Part shown: positions 10,309 through 19,997 of the stretch, piece after piece
Position numbering within the stretch: the stretch's first letter is position 1
How the letters are laid out: each line of letters opens with the position of its first letter
Origin: Lachnospiraceae bacterium
GTDB taxonomy: Bacteria; Bacillota; Clostridia; Lachnospirales; Lachnospiraceae
Direction of reading: 5' to 3'
NCBI GenBank assembly: GCA_021771695.1
Contig: JAETON010000001.1
Location: forward strand, 100,848 to 164,847
DNA length: 64,000 nt
Position numbers and translations under genes: made by a program
The notes under the pieces: model-generated
Told to the model about the DNA's origin: nothing
The model's input: the letters and a program-made list of their open reading frames with translations, nothing else
Database searches by the model: none

Positions 10309-11082
10309 CTATAGACCTATAAACTCCCTGCTGTCCATCTGCACTGCCGCACCTTTTCCTTTTAATTCTTTTCCCATCTGATAAAGTGATTTATGAACTC
10401 TTACAAATACTGCCTTTTCATTATAAAAAGCAATTTTTTCAAAAGGCCAGCGGAACAGGCTTGGTGTTTCAAATCCTTCTCCTAATTCTAATATAAAAAT
10501 CTTTTTATTTAAAGTGTTTTGCAGCCATTTTGTATAATTTGCCCATGAAGATAAATAAGCTCCTTCAATATAAACAGATTTTGTATCCTCTGTACGGACA
10601 TTAAAAATGAATTGTCCGCCACATTTGGGACATTCCAGCGTTTCAATTTCGCCCGTTGTTTCGTAATGTGCAATCAAATCATCCAGACCTAATTTTGCCG
10701 GATACAACTGCTCACTGCACGGCTTGCTGCATTGAAAAAAGTCACCGTTTCCACAAGGTGCTGTAATACATTCCTTTTTCAAACCAGAATGATAAATCAG
10801 ACCATCATCATTGCTGGTAATCACAAAATAATTTTTATCTGACAATACTTCTTCCAACTCTTTAAAATAATCTACTGTATCCAGCGATAACAAGTATTGC
10901 CTTTCATAAACTGTCCGCATCCACAAAGATTTCTCATCTTCTTGTCCAAGAAGCTTCTGATAATGCTCATTTTTTATTTCTTTGGAATAATCCACCAGCC
11001 GATTGGCATGAAGTTCTTTTCCAATTCCAACTAACACTAAATCTGCTTCCTTTATTTTTTCCTTATAATCTTTTAACATCAT
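10309..11082 (-). CDS. Divergent Sir2 (sirtuin)-like protein
   Basis: About 257 residues with partial sirtuin features. FVITSNDDGLIYHSG near residue 88 resembles the sirtuin TQNIDGLH segment. Four cysteines (FFQCSKPC and LECPKCGGQF) could bind zinc. ILELGEGFETPSLFRWPFE resembles the C-terminal nucleotide-binding strand of the family. The usual GAGxSxxSGIP NAD loop is replaced by VLVGIGKELHANRL and the general-base His is not in its normal context. NAD-dependent deacylation is therefore doubtful, and ADP-ribosyl chemistry or binding only are alternatives. Start chosen at 11082, after AGGA; a start at 11100 would overlap the kinase gene and lacks a ribosome site. Confidence 0.7.
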   Translation of the reverse strand: MMLKDYKEKIKEADLVLVGIGKELHANRLVDYSKEIKNEHYQKLLGQEDEKSLWMRTVYERQYLLSLDTVDYFKELEEVLSDKNYFVITSNDDGLIYHSGLKKECITAPCGNGDFFQCSKPCSEQLYPAKLGLDDLIAHYETTGEIETLECPKCGGQFIFNVRTEDTKSVYIEGAYLSSWANYTKWLQNTLNKKIFILELGEGFETPSLFRWPFEKIAFYNEKAVFVRVHKSLYQMGKELKGKGAAVQMDSREFIGL

Positions 11083-11089
11083 ACTTTTC

Positions 11090-12568
11090 CTATCCTTCAT
11101 TTGTTTTCTTATCTAATTCTACTTCAAAATAGAATTCCACACCACCCAAAACATTCGCAACACCATAATCTTTCCCATGGGCTTTCATTGTTGCTTCCAC
11201 AATCGACAGTCCAACTCCGCTGCCGCCATACTCTCTGGTGCGTGCTTTATCGACTTTATAAAATTTCACCCAAAGTTTATCTAAATCTTCTTCTGGAATA
11301 TGCTTTCCACTATTGTATACTTTGACACGAAGATTATCCCCATGCCTTTCATATCGAATCCAAATGATTCCTTGACTGCTGACATGATTCCTTGCATTAC
11401 TTAAATAATTGCTGACAACTTCCTCGATCATAAATTCGTCTGCCCATACATTCATGGAAGGTTCTTCAAATTTTACTTGTATCTGCTCTTTCTCCAGTAA
11501 AATCCGATTGGCATCCAACATATTTTGAATCAATTCCGTTATGTCAAAACGTTCCATTTCCACTTGGTCATTTCCAAATTCAATTTGATTCAGTGTCATA
11601 AGTTTCTGAACCATCCGGTTCATCTTTTTCGCTTCATCTGCAATAACATCGCAGTAAAAATCTTTGCTTTCCTCATCATCAAAAATATTATCTTTCAACC
11701 CTTCGGAATATCCTTGAATTAATGCGATCGGCGTTTTTAATTCATGGGAAACATGAGAAAGAAATTCTTTCCGCATCTCATCAATCTGCACTTTTTGTTC
11801 TATATCTTTTTGCAGCTGATTATTGGCTGTTTTTAATTCTGATATTGTCATTTCCAATTTTCCTGACAATTCATTTAAACTCTCCCCAAGTTTACCGATC
11901 TCATCTTCTCCGTATTTTTTTACTTTAACATCAAAATCCAGATTGGACATACGGTTAGCTGCCCCTGCCATTTCTTCAATCGGCCCCGTAAAACGTTTGC
12001 TGTATACATACATAGCAATTCCTCCGCCAAAAATCAGAAAAATTCCCACATATGCTGTAAATCTCCCGGATAATCTGGCACTGCTTTGAATACTTTCCAT
12101 CGGCGTACTAATAATTACCGTATATTGTTCATCCAAATATCCCACAAGATTCATACTTGTGCCCGAATTTTTTTTGCTGGTAGTTATAATTCCATAACCT
12201 TTTTGATTCATCTGGAATTGAATTTTATCAATATTCTGCAGGATATTTTTCATATCCTTATACATGATTCCTTGTTCACTTTCCGAACTATAAACCATTT
12301 GATTTGTCATATCTGTAATTAAAATACGGTAATCATAATTCCTTACAATTTGATCTATTTCTGCTTTTTGAACTGTATCCTGTTGAAAAACCTGCTGAAT
12401 TTCTTTATATGCTGCTTTAATATACTTTTTTTCCTGCATAACATAATAAGGCTTCAGCATCGTTACATTAATAAAAACAGACAACAGAATCGTTGATGTC
12501 ATAATAATGATGAGCATCAATGTCATCTTTACTTGTATGGATTGATTTTTTAAAAATATTTTTTTCAA
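11090..12568 (-). CDS. Sensor histidine kinase (HAMP, HisKA, HATPase)
   Basis: Membrane sensor of a two-component system, 492 residues. It has a first membrane segment near residues 14-32, an extracellular sensor of about 130 residues, a second segment near 168-188, HAMP near 190-242, and an H-box with the phosphorylated His in SHVSHELKTPIALIQG. The N-box is NYLSNARNHV near 385 and the G-box is GGSGVGLSIVEA near 446. The start codon is TTG at 12568, just after the response-regulator stop, with GAGG inside that gene's last codons. This implies translational coupling. The stimulus is unknown; close kin include cell-envelope stress and peptide-sensing kinases. Confidence 0.93.
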   Translation of the reverse strand: MKKIFLKNQSIQVKMTLMLIIIMTSTILLSVFINVTMLKPYYVMQEKKYIKAAYKEIQQVFQQDTVQKAEIDQIVRNYDYRILITDMTNQMVYSSESEQGIMYKDMKNILQNIDKIQFQMNQKGYGIITTSKKNSGTSMNLVGYLDEQYTVIISTPMESIQSSARLSGRFTAYVGIFLIFGGGIAMYVYSKRFTGPIEEMAGAANRMSNLDFDVKVKKYGEDEIGKLGESLNELSGKLEMTISELKTANNQLQKDIEQKVQIDEMRKEFLSHVSHELKTPIALIQGYSEGLKDNIFDDEESKDFYCDVIADEAKKMNRMVQKLMTLNQIEFGNDQVEMERFDITELIQNMLDANRILLEKEQIQVKFEEPSMNVWADEFMIEEVVSNYLSNARNHVSSQGIIWIRYERHGDNLRVKVYNSGKHIPEEDLDKLWVKFYKVDKARTREYGGSGVGLSIVEATMKAHGKDYGVANVLGGVEFYFEVELDKKTNEG

Positions 12569-12571
12569 TTT

Positions 12572-13246
12572 CTACTCAACCTCAAACTTGTATCCCATTC
12601 CCCATATCGTATGAATATAGCTGCCTTTGTTTCCCAGTTTATTTCTAAGTTTCTTTACATGAGTATCAATGGTACGGGCATCTCCAAAATAGTCATAATT
12701 CCATACTTGGTTCAATATATTTTCTCTGGTAAGTGCACGTCCTTCATTGGTCATAAAAAACTGCAGCAATTCAAATTCTTTAAAACTTAAATCAATACCT
12801 TTTCCATCAATGCTGACATGATGAGCCCCCACATCCATAAGAATGCCGCCCAGTTCAATATTTTCTCCTTCTAATTGGTTTGTTCTTCTTAAAATGGCTC
12901 CAATTCTGGCAACCAATATTTTCGGACTGAATGGTTTGGAAATATATTCATCTACTCCTAATTCAAAACCCTGCAGCTCATCTTGTTCCTGATCTTTGGC
13001 TGTCAGCATAATAATCGGAACTTTGGAAACTTTACGTATCTCTTTGACAACTTCCCATCCATCCATCTTGGGCATCATAACATCCAGCACCAAAAGATCA
13101 ATTCCTTTGGTACTAAAGAAAACATCCACAGCTTCTTCACCATCTGCTGCCTCCAGTACCTGATATCCCGCTCTAGTCAAAAAATCTTTTACCAGTTTCC
13201 GCATTCTGCTTTCATCATCAACAACTAATATTTTCAAATCATTCAT
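12572..13246 (-). CDS. OmpR/PhoB-family response regulator
   Basis: A 224-residue DNA-binding regulator partnered with the following kinase. The receiver domain has DD at residues 10-11 (ILVVDDESRMRK), the phospho-acceptor Asp in LLVLDVMMPKMDGWE near 55, and the switch Lys in YISKPFSP near 105. The winged-helix domain occupies about 130-224 (LTRENILNQVWNYDYFGDAR). ATG at 13246 has AGGAGG upstream; the longer frame to 13312 is not supported. An extended -10-like TGCTAAAAT lies about 70 bases upstream on the minus strand, but its -35 is poor. Confidence 0.94.
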   Translation of the reverse strand: MNDLKILVVDDESRMRKLVKDFLTRAGYQVLEAADGEEAVDVFFSTKGIDLLVLDVMMPKMDGWEVVKEIRKVSKVPIIMLTAKDQEQDELQGFELGVDEYISKPFSPKILVARIGAILRRTNQLEGENIELGGILMDVGAHHVSIDGKGIDLSFKEFELLQFFMTNEGRALTRENILNQVWNYDYFGDARTIDTHVKKLRNKLGNKGSYIHTIWGMGYKFEVE

Positions 13247-13357
13247 GACTTTTCCTCCTAATTTACTGCATTCAAGAATCATTCCGTATTCTGATTCATC
13301 TTGAGATAACAATTATTTTAGCATAGGAATATGTCAAAATTGTGAAAGTTCTATCTA

Positions 13358-13396
13358 TATAAAAGAAAAGAGAACCGCATAACAATCATGCGGTTC
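13358..13396 (-). terminator. Intrinsic terminator after the isomerase pseudogene
   Basis: A perfect 9-bp stem (GAACCGCAT 13372-13380 with ATGCGGTTC 13388-13396) and 7-nt loop, followed on the minus strand by TCTTTTCTTTTATA. Confidence 0.85.
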
Positions 13397-13425
13397 CCAA
13401 TCAGTTATTTGATACATGGTTATTT

Positions 13426-14575
13426 TTATACAAATGGATTTTCTGTTGGATACAGCATACCTTTTGGCTGGTTAAATCCGATTTCATGAACATCCACGCC
13501 AATATATTTAAAGACCTCAAACAATGTTTTTCCAAAATGCCCAAATGCGACTGCTCCGTGATGCGGGAAGTTTTTCTCAATCAACACATGGCGGTAGAAT
13601 CTTCCCATCTCAGGAATTGCAAAAACTCCAATGGAGCCAAAAGATTTTGCTGCAACCGGAAGAACTTCTCCTTGTGCTATATAAGCACGAAGTTCTGAAT
13701 CCGCTGTACTTTGGAGACGGAAGAAGGTGATATCTCCTGGTACAATGTCTCCCTCTAAAGTTCCTTGTGTGGATTTCTCTGGCAGTGTTCTTGCCATAAT
13801 TCTCTGATATTTCATCTCACAGGAAGATAGCTTTCCTGCAGCTGTATTGCCGCAATGGAATCCCATGAATGTTTCTTTATGTGTATAATTGTATTGATCC
13901 TTAATATCTTCTTTATACATATCTGCTGGAACTGTATTATTAATATCCAACAACGTTACTGTGTCCTGACTGACAACTGTTCCGATAAATTCACTTAATG
14001 CTCCATAAATATCTACTTCACAGGATACTGGTATTCCCTGTGCTGCCAGCCGTCCATTGACATAACATGGTACAAATCCAAATTGTGTCTGGAACGCAGG
14101 CCAGCATTTTCCCGCAATGGTTACATATTTGCGGTATCCTTTATGATCGCGTACCCAGTCTTTCAATGTTAATTCATATTGAGCAAGTTTTGCAAGAATT
14201 TCCGGTTTCTTATTTCCTTCTCCCAGCTCTGCTTCCATTTCTTTGACAAGTCCTGGGATTCTTTCATCTCCTGCATGATAATTGAAAGCTTCAAATAAAT
14301 CTAATTCAGAATTTTCTTCAATTTCAATTCCTAAATTGTACAATGATTTTATCGGTGCATTACATGCAAGAAAACTTTTTAATATCTTCCAGTGCCTGTA
14401 CCATATGAATTTCACTTTCTACAATACAGATAGGGCATTCATAAATGTCCGCTTCATCATATTTTGCCTTATAAGCTTCTACTAAAGCCTTCCGCCGGTT
14501 CACAGACAGACTTTCCGGAAAACAGTCACGGCTGACCGCTACGATTCCAACTTTTATCTTCGGTATGTTATTCAT
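13426..14575 (-). pseudogene. L-fucose/L-arabinose isomerase-family protein, internally deleted and frameshifted
   Basis: Two frames carry the two ends of one COG2407-type sugar isomerase. The N-terminal part (from ATG 14575) reads MNNIPKIKVGIVAVSRDCFP through VQALEDIKK and then stops within four codons. The rest continues in another frame from about 14373 (FLACNAPIKSLYNLGIEIEE) to the normal C-terminus (GMLYPTENPFV). Together about 382 residues remain, whereas I recall family members as about 450-490 residues. Roughly 100 residues around the end of the N-terminal domain therefore appear to be missing at the same spot as the frame change. The downstream two-thirds is free of stops, so the lesion looks recent. 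Intact relatives interconvert aldoses and ketoses with a Mn2+ ion; this copy should be inactive unless the fragment is translated separately. Confidence 0.85.
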
Positions 14576-14589
14576 TTTCCATTTCTATG

Positions 14590-15204
14590 CTATATTTCGT
14601 ACCTTGGTACATTTAATTTATCTTTTTCAGAAATTTTCCGGACAACCCTGCATGGATTTCCCATTGCAACGGCGCCTGCCGGAATATCTTTCGTGACAAC
14701 ACTGCCAGCACCGATTACACTGCCCTCTCCGATGGTTACTCCGCCGAGAACTGTTGCATTTGCCCCAATCCATACTTTATCTTCAATAGTAATAGGAGCA
14801 GAAACTCGTACTCCTTCCACTCTCTGCCAAGGATCAATGGCATGACTTGCACAAGATATACAGACTCCCGGTGCAATCATAACACCCTCACCTATATGAA
14901 TCGGTGAAGTGTCCAGCAGACTGCAATTATAATTTATCAACGCAGCCCCTTTAAAATGAATATTGATTCCGCAGTCACAATGAAACTGCGGCTCAATGCG
15001 GATCTTAGGGTTCCATGTTCCCAAAAGTTTTTTTAAAATTTCATTTCTTTTTTCACTCCGAGTATCCACTTGATTATATTCCCAACACAATTCCCTTGTA
15101 GAAAATGACCGTGGACTCTGTTTAAGTAATTTCATGAAATCTTCTTCATATATGGTGTATGCTTCTTCCTTTGTAATCAATTCTATAAAATCCGTCTCAA
15201 ACAC
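14590..15204 (-). CDS. Hexapeptide-repeat O-acetyltransferase (maltose/galactoside acetyltransferase type)
   Basis: A 204-residue acetyl-CoA-dependent sugar acetyltransferase. After a helical N-terminal cap (ELCWEYNQVDTRSEKRNEIL), a left-handed beta-helix is visible as hexapeptide repeats (PIHIGEGVMIAPGV, ITIEDKVWIGANATVLGGV, IGEGSVIGAGSVVTKDIP). The catalytic His is probably in CISCASHAIDP, and the C-terminal cap is GNPCRVVRKI. The frame opens with GTG at 15204 right beside GGGAGG, which is tight spacing, so a later start (Met 24) cannot be excluded. It sits 4 nt after the DUF368 gene and 14 nt before the isomerase pseudogene. Confidence 0.9.
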   Translation of the reverse strand: MFETDFIELITKEEAYTIYEEDFMKLLKQSPRSFSTRELCWEYNQVDTRSEKRNEILKKLLGTWNPKIRIEPQFHCDCGINIHFKGAALINYNCSLLDTSPIHIGEGVMIAPGVCISCASHAIDPWQRVEGVRVSAPITIEDKVWIGANATVLGGVTIGEGSVIGAGSVVTKDIPAGAVAMGNPCRVVRKISEKDKLNVPRYEI

Positions 15205-15208
15205 CTCC

Positions 15209-16087
15209 CTAATGATTCTCTGATACTGCTTTTATCTTCTCCAATCCAAAAATAATCACTGCACCTATTACAAAGAATACTGGTTTAAATGTATGAATAT
15301 CCATTGCCGGTTTCATATGTTCCAAAGTTGTTGGTCCCATAATAATTGCATATAAAGAACCAATCATCATTCCGATAATAAAATAAATCATCTGAGACCT
15401 ATGTTTATCCAAAGCATTCTTAATTGTTTTAATAATCAAAGCAATTCCTGTCAGCACCCCAAGTCCAAAGACAGCAATCACTGGCAGATAAGAAAGATTG
15501 AAATGCATCAATTCTTTCAATGCAGAAATCACAGGTACATACAATCCGAAAATCAACAGCATCGTAGACCCTGAAATTCCCGGTAAAACCATAGCTGAAA
15601 TAGCAATCATCGCCACAAAAAAGATATATAGTACCAACGTGAAATTTAAATGTTCCACACTGACACTCATTCCTTTTCCAGAAACCGGATTAAAATAAGT
15701 AATCGCTGCCACCAGCACAATTCCAACCGCTGTCCATGGAATGTTTTGATATTTCCCTTTTAAGCAATCCTTTTCTTCTTTCCAAATAATCGGAATCGCA
15801 AAAATAATCAACCCAAGAAATATGGAGCTGATCTCATAAATCCGCTCATCAAAAATACTTGCCAGCACAGAAACAGCTGCACCCATCCCGACAATCCATC
15901 CAATGCCGATCTTTATCAAAAATTTAATTGCTTTCATTCGCTCACTCTTATTCCCAGACATTAAATCATCCAGTGAAGTAATAAATTTGTCATAAAACCC
16001 AAGCAAAAACGCAATCGTTCCTCCAGATACCCCGGGCACACTATCCGCAAGTGCCATGCAAAAACCTCTAATAAAGTTTAATATCAT
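15209..16087 (-). CDS. DUF368 membrane protein, PopT-type undecaprenyl-phosphate transporter
   Basis: A polytopic membrane protein of about 292 residues with the DUF368 signature ALADSVPGVSGGTIAFLLGF near the N-terminus and a second related loop MVLPGISGSTMLLIFG near residue 190, an internal repeat typical of the family. DUF368 proteins (PopT) have been shown elsewhere to help recycle the undecaprenyl-phosphate carrier across the membrane for wall synthesis; applying that here is inference. ATG at 16087 is preferred because AGGAGA lies nine bases upstream; an in-frame ATG at 16096 abuts the same site. An extended -10 (TGATACAAT on the minus strand, near 16129-16137) lies about 40 bases upstream. 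Confidence 0.9.
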   Translation of the reverse strand: MILNFIRGFCMALADSVPGVSGGTIAFLLGFYDKFITSLDDLMSGNKSERMKAIKFLIKIGIGWIVGMGAAVSVLASIFDERIYEISSIFLGLIIFAIPIIWKEEKDCLKGKYQNIPWTAVGIVLVAAITYFNPVSGKGMSVSVEHLNFTLVLYIFFVAMIAISAMVLPGISGSTMLLIFGLYVPVISALKELMHFNLSYLPVIAVFGLGVLTGIALIIKTIKNALDKHRSQMIYFIIGMMIGSLYAIIMGPTTLEHMKPAMDIHTFKPVFFVIGAVIIFGLEKIKAVSENH

Positions 16088-16189
16088 AATTTTCATTCTC
16101 CTGCTATGTCAATTTTTATAACTTTTTTATTGTATCACACCTTTCTTCAATAGAAAAGTAGAAAATCAGGATAAGCTAAACATTGTAAA

Positions 16190-16239
16190 GAAGACGTGCT
16201 GCAAAGTTTGATTAAAACCACCTTCTGCAGCACGCCTTC
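16190..16239. terminator. Strong hairpin terminator below the HTH/coiled-coil gene
   Basis: A 14-bp stem with one mismatch (GAAGACGTGCTGCA at 16190-16203 with TGCAGCACGCCTTC at 16226-16239). T-rich tracts lie on both sides (TCTTTTTCT on plus; TTTAC on minus), so it may act in both directions. Confidence 0.75.
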
Positions 16240-16271
16240 TTTTTCTGTGATAATTCAGCATTCTCGATTCA

Positions 16272-16679
16272 CTATAAATCCTTCGATTTGAACATCTGAA
16301 TTTCTTTTTTTAATTGCTCATTCTCTGTTTTTAGCTTTTCAATTTCCTTCAAATATTGGTTCTGATGTTTATAAATTTTCTTTCCTTCCATAACTTTTAA
16401 ACGGCTGACTGAACCATCATCATATTTTCCAATAGAACCAGCAGCATAGGATTCCCGCCATCTTGCAGCTGCACGCTCTATTCTTTTTGAGCCAAGAATT
16501 TTAGGATCAAAATCGGCTTCTGCAAAAATCTGCGTAGGTCCTTTTCCAGACAGATACTCTTTCATAAAATACTCTTTAAATTCACTAGTATAAATAATAC
16601 GATTATTATCTACCTGTAGGACGAAAGAATTTTTCAGCAGTATTTTTATCTCCTCCTGTGTAAGATTTCCACGCCCCAT
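16272..16679 (-). CDS. HTH and coiled-coil protein resembling insertion-sequence OrfA
   Basis: A 135-residue basic protein. The middle part (IIYTSEFKEYFMKEYLSGKG, then PTQIFAEADFD and RIERAAARWRESY) resembles the helix-turn-helix segment of IS3-family OrfA proteins. The last 35 residues form a leucine-zipper-like coil (LKEIEKLKTENEQLKKEI). No transposase OrfB with a DDE domain follows, and I see no terminal inverted repeats. It could be a domesticated DNA-binding protein or an IS remnant. It begins 24 nt after the upstream surface-protein gene with a strong AGGAGG site, so it may be cotranscribed with it. Confidence 0.65.
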   Translation of the reverse strand: MGRGNLTQEEIKILLKNSFVLQVDNNRIIYTSEFKEYFMKEYLSGKGPTQIFAEADFDPKILGSKRIERAAARWRESYAAGSIGKYDDGSVSRLKVMEGKKIYKHQNQYLKEIEKLKTENEQLKKEIQMFKSKDL

Positions 16680-16703
16680 ATCATTCCTCCTATTACACTT
16701 TAT

Positions 16704-19700
16704 TTATTTTTCAAATTTTCTCTTTCGTCTCATTCCAATAACAACAGCCAACACTCCGCCAGATAAGGCAAAGAAAGAAATCCACAATCCCATTCCTGCA
16801 TTATCTCCAGTTTTAGGGGTATTTACAGATATTTCCTTATCTGTATCTTTTAATTCCTTATTTGTTTTTGACTTCTTATTTGTTCCAGATTCATTATTAT
16901 CTGGTTTCTTATTATTATCTGTTGCAGTATTTTCTATTTTCTTTTCCTTTACAGTAACTGTAATAGTCTTTACACAGGAAGCACCTTGACTGTCAGTTAC
17001 TTTATAAGTTACTTCATAAACACCAGCTTTTGATGTGTCTACATTGCTGTGTAATACTTCGATTTTATCTGTAAGGTCGCCATCTTCCTTATCAAAAGCT
17101 GTTACATCTTTTAATGGGTCAAATATATCTCCCACAATCAACATCTTATCTGTTGCAATGATTGATGGAACTTCGTTAATTACACTTGCATTTGAACTAA
17201 ATGCCCAAGTACCTATAAATTTAACATTGCCTTTGCTATCCGCATTTGTCGCTTTGGCTTCTTTTTTATCAGCGTCATAGCCTTTAAATGTCCATACGCC
17301 GTCAGATACTTTTATTGTTGTTTCATCTGGCTGAATTGCAGTAATCGTTGAACCCTCAAAATATTTTTTATTGTCAGTAGGAAGAAGATCTGTAATATTA
17401 TCAATCAATTCTTTATCCGCAGTTTCGCTCTTAAATTCATAGAGGACATGATAACTTTCTTTTTTCGCCACCTGCCACATAAAGTATTTTTCTTTATCAG
17501 CTGGGTCTGCCAGTCGTTTTAAATAATAACCTTTATCCACAGCATCCTTATTCCCTAATACGAAGGTATCTTGTATTGGTGTTGATTTATCTGCTGTAAA
17601 ACCAGTAATGTAATTATCACCTAAAGTCGGATTTTGTAACTGTTTCCAATCATCAACCTTCACTGTGTTAACAGTTGTTTTTTCTGTTGCCAGACCATCA
17701 ATATTGAGTGCAATGGTTCCTCCATTATCTGTACCATCATAGTTCTCACCTTTGGCAACAGCAGGCACTCTTAGTAATGAATTGCCACCTTTCCAATTTC
17801 CTGAAACATTAACAGGACACATAAATACTAAATCACTCTTATCTAGTTCTACGTTTCCATAAAATTTCCCGGTATATCCGGATTTCAAAGCAACGAATTC
17901 ATCATTCTTACTTAAAAAGGCAGTGTGAGCAGTTAGATTATTATCGTTTCTATGCTTGTAACCAATAGCAAAATAGTTGTTAAAGAAAATGTGGCCATTC
18001 TGGCTTTCCATCTTTTCATCGACATACACATAGCCTAGTGCAGTCCATGTACCGTCGTCAATCTTTACTGAATCTTGGACATTTGTACTAGAATCACGTG
18101 TAGTCAATCCACAATCCTTGCTAATTTCCAGATCTTTGACGGTATAGAATGGTTTTTGCACACTTTCAAACTGAGAAAAATTCTCTGAATCCACTAAAAC
18201 TTGTGCATTATTTTGCAATATTATCTTGCCAAAACGATATAAATACCCTGTCTTTTGCGGCGCATCTTTTGTTCCGCATCCATCGTAAATCGCCAGACTT
18301 TTTTCTGCCATATTAGCATCAATATGCTTTTTGTTACCCTGCACTTGTGCAATATTGGTGTTCGCACTGATACGAACAGTCGCTATACCGTCAATGGTAC
18401 AATATCCAAAAGATTCATTATCCAAAACAACAAAATCCATATCACCGTGTTGAGCTTCAATCAAAACATTGCCATTAATCATAGTTGGAATATCATCCTT
18501 ACTCCCTGCATTGACTCCATCCGAGTTGTCAGACGGCTTATAAGAAATGTGCAGCGCATACTGCTCTTTGCTCTCGTTCAAAATCTCAACCGGGCCATAA
18601 TCATCACCCATATAAGGATAATTGTCATCGCCACCGCCATACACACGATCATTTGATAAGTCAGCACCATCTACAACGATGCGCACAGTTCCACGGACCG
18701 TATCGCGATAACCGCAGCCAAAATAACTACGAGAAGTATGCTTTTTATCGCTCCACGCACCGTCTAGCATCTGGAAATTAACATTTCCAACTGTAGAATG
18801 CCAAGAACCACCATATGCGAACATTGCCGTACCAAACTCTATAGTGTGAGCGGGGGCACCATCATAACCAACGATTACATTTGCCGTTCCTGCTACACTT
18901 GCAGGCTCACGAGCGCCCTCAGCGTTATCTTTAGAATACTCATTCATTCCACCACCAAACAAAAATGCATTAACACCTTTTCTGAGGGATACATTAGTAT
19001 TGCCACTGACCTTGCCATTTCTTGTACTTTTCGCATGACCGCCGCCATATACATTGCCGGCAAGAACATTAGTTCCATCGACCAGAACAGTCGTATCTCC
19101 GTTGACATTGCCATCAAAACCGCCGCCATATACATTGCTTACTGAAATGTTTCCTCTTAAAATGATATTAGTATCACCCTTTACATCTGTTTGGTTGCCT
19201 CCGCCGTAAATCGTACCAACTTTGCCCCCGCCAAAATTTTCTGTCGTTTCAAATTTATAACCATTGGCATAGATGAGTTCATCATTCTTGGGCAGCTTTA
19301 TATTATCCATCGTAACGTCACCCTGAAGCACAGATTCACCATCCACATTCAAAGTGAAGTCGTTGTTTTCTGTGCTTTTTATGGTAACATGTTTTCCTGA
19401 AATCCCGATAGGACTCTTCCACTTAATGTTGTCTTTCCCCAAAATAATCGTTACGTCTGTTGTGGCACTCTCCTCTTTAATCGCATCCAGCGTGCTATTT
19501 AAGTCAGCATCTGAAAACACCTCCCAGGTGTTTTTATCTGTGGACAAAGCATCTGCATTTTCATTGACAGGATGAGTTTCCGCTGTCTGCTCGGTTGCAG
19601 CTTCCTGTTCGATTCCTGTTACTTTCTCCTTTATGGTTTCTTCTTTACTCTCATCACCAGCTCTATAGTACACTTTAAAATTATATATACCGTTTTCTGT

Positions 19701-19955
19701 CACACTGTATGTGACGGTTTCAAGGTTCTCCGTGACTTCTTTGCCATCCGGTAATTTTATTTTTTCCGGCAATACATTCTCTTGTTCCTTCAAGGTTAAA
19801 GTAATGCTACTCTGTGTCTTATCTTTTCTTATGTCTTGGCAGATTTTATATTGCAACCGTGATGTACCATTTTCCTCCGCAAACACTGTAGGAAATGAGC
19901 ATAACGAAAATACCAGTACCGTCACTAGAAGAAAAGACATGATTTTTTTCCTCAT
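16704..19955 (-). CDS. Sortase-anchored surface protein, beta-helix, SHIRT and DUF5011 domains
   Basis: A 1,083-residue cell-wall protein. Residues 1-26 are a signal peptide (MRKKIMSFLLVTVLVFSLCS ... VFAEE). Residues about 30-110 form a domain shared with the next surface gene. Residues about 150-470 carry repeated Gly-rich turns (VYGGG, IYGGG, LFGGG) separated by short strands, suggesting a parallel beta-helix. Near 835-917 a SHIRT-like module (YHVLYEFKSETADKEL) is followed by one DUF5011 Ig-like module near 928-1000 and a Lys/Asn-rich spacer. The end is NTPKTGD, a hydrophobic segment and RRKRKFEK, a sortase signal of the non-LPXTG type common in Clostridia. It is probably an adhesin. ATG at 19955 has AAAGGAG. 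It lies 42 nt after its paralogue. Confidence 0.88.
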   Translation of the reverse strand: MRKKIMSFLLVTVLVFSLCSFPTVFAEENGTSRLQYKICQDIRKDKTQSSITLTLKEQENVLPEKIKLPDGKEVTENLETVTYSVTENGIYNFKVYYRAGDESKEETIKEKVTGIEQEAATEQTAETHPVNENADALSTDKNTWEVFSDADLNSTLDAIKEESATTDVTIILGKDNIKWKSPIGISGKHVTIKSTENNDFTLNVDGESVLQGDVTMDNIKLPKNDELIYANGYKFETTENFGGGKVGTIYGGGNQTDVKGDTNIILRGNISVSNVYGGGFDGNVNGDTTVLVDGTNVLAGNVYGGGHAKSTRNGKVSGNTNVSLRKGVNAFLFGGGMNEYSKDNAEGAREPASVAGTANVIVGYDGAPAHTIEFGTAMFAYGGSWHSTVGNVNFQMLDGAWSDKKHTSRSYFGCGYRDTVRGTVRIVVDGADLSNDRVYGGGDDNYPYMGDDYGPVEILNESKEQYALHISYKPSDNSDGVNAGSKDDIPTMINGNVLIEAQHGDMDFVVLDNESFGYCTIDGIATVRISANTNIAQVQGNKKHIDANMAEKSLAIYDGCGTKDAPQKTGYLYRFGKIILQNNAQVLVDSENFSQFESVQKPFYTVKDLEISKDCGLTTRDSSTNVQDSVKIDDGTWTALGYVYVDEKMESQNGHIFFNNYFAIGYKHRNDNNLTAHTAFLSKNDEFVALKSGYTGKFYGNVELDKSDLVFMCPVNVSGNWKGGNSLLRVPAVAKGENYDGTDNGGTIALNIDGLATEKTTVNTVKVDDWKQLQNPTLGDNYITGFTADKSTPIQDTFVLGNKDAVDKGYYLKRLADPADKEKYFMWQVAKKESYHVLYEFKSETADKELIDNITDLLPTDNKKYFEGSTITAIQPDETTIKVSDGVWTFKGYDADKKEAKATNADSKGNVKFIGTWAFSSNASVINEVPSIIATDKMLIVGDIFDPLKDVTAFDKEDGDLTDKIEVLHSNVDTSKAGVYEVTYKVTDSQGASCVKTITVTVKEKKIENTATDNNKKPDNNESGTNKKSKTNKELKDTDKEISVNTPKTGDNAGMGLWISFFALSGGVLAVVIGMRRKRKFEK
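16953..17172 (-). repeat. DUF5011-encoding repeat, copy 1
   Basis: About 220 bp coding one Ig-like module (FDPLKDVTAFDKEDGDLTDK core). Its DNA closely matches copies 2 and 3 in the neighbouring gene, with long identical blocks. Confidence 0.8.
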
Positions 19956-19997
19956 TTTAATTATTTCTCCTTTCAGACCTTGCTCTTCTCACACTAT

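Noticed and set aside
16272..16679. Complete insertion sequence around the OrfA-like gene
   Set aside because: No DDE transposase frame follows and no terminal inverted repeats or target duplications are visible.
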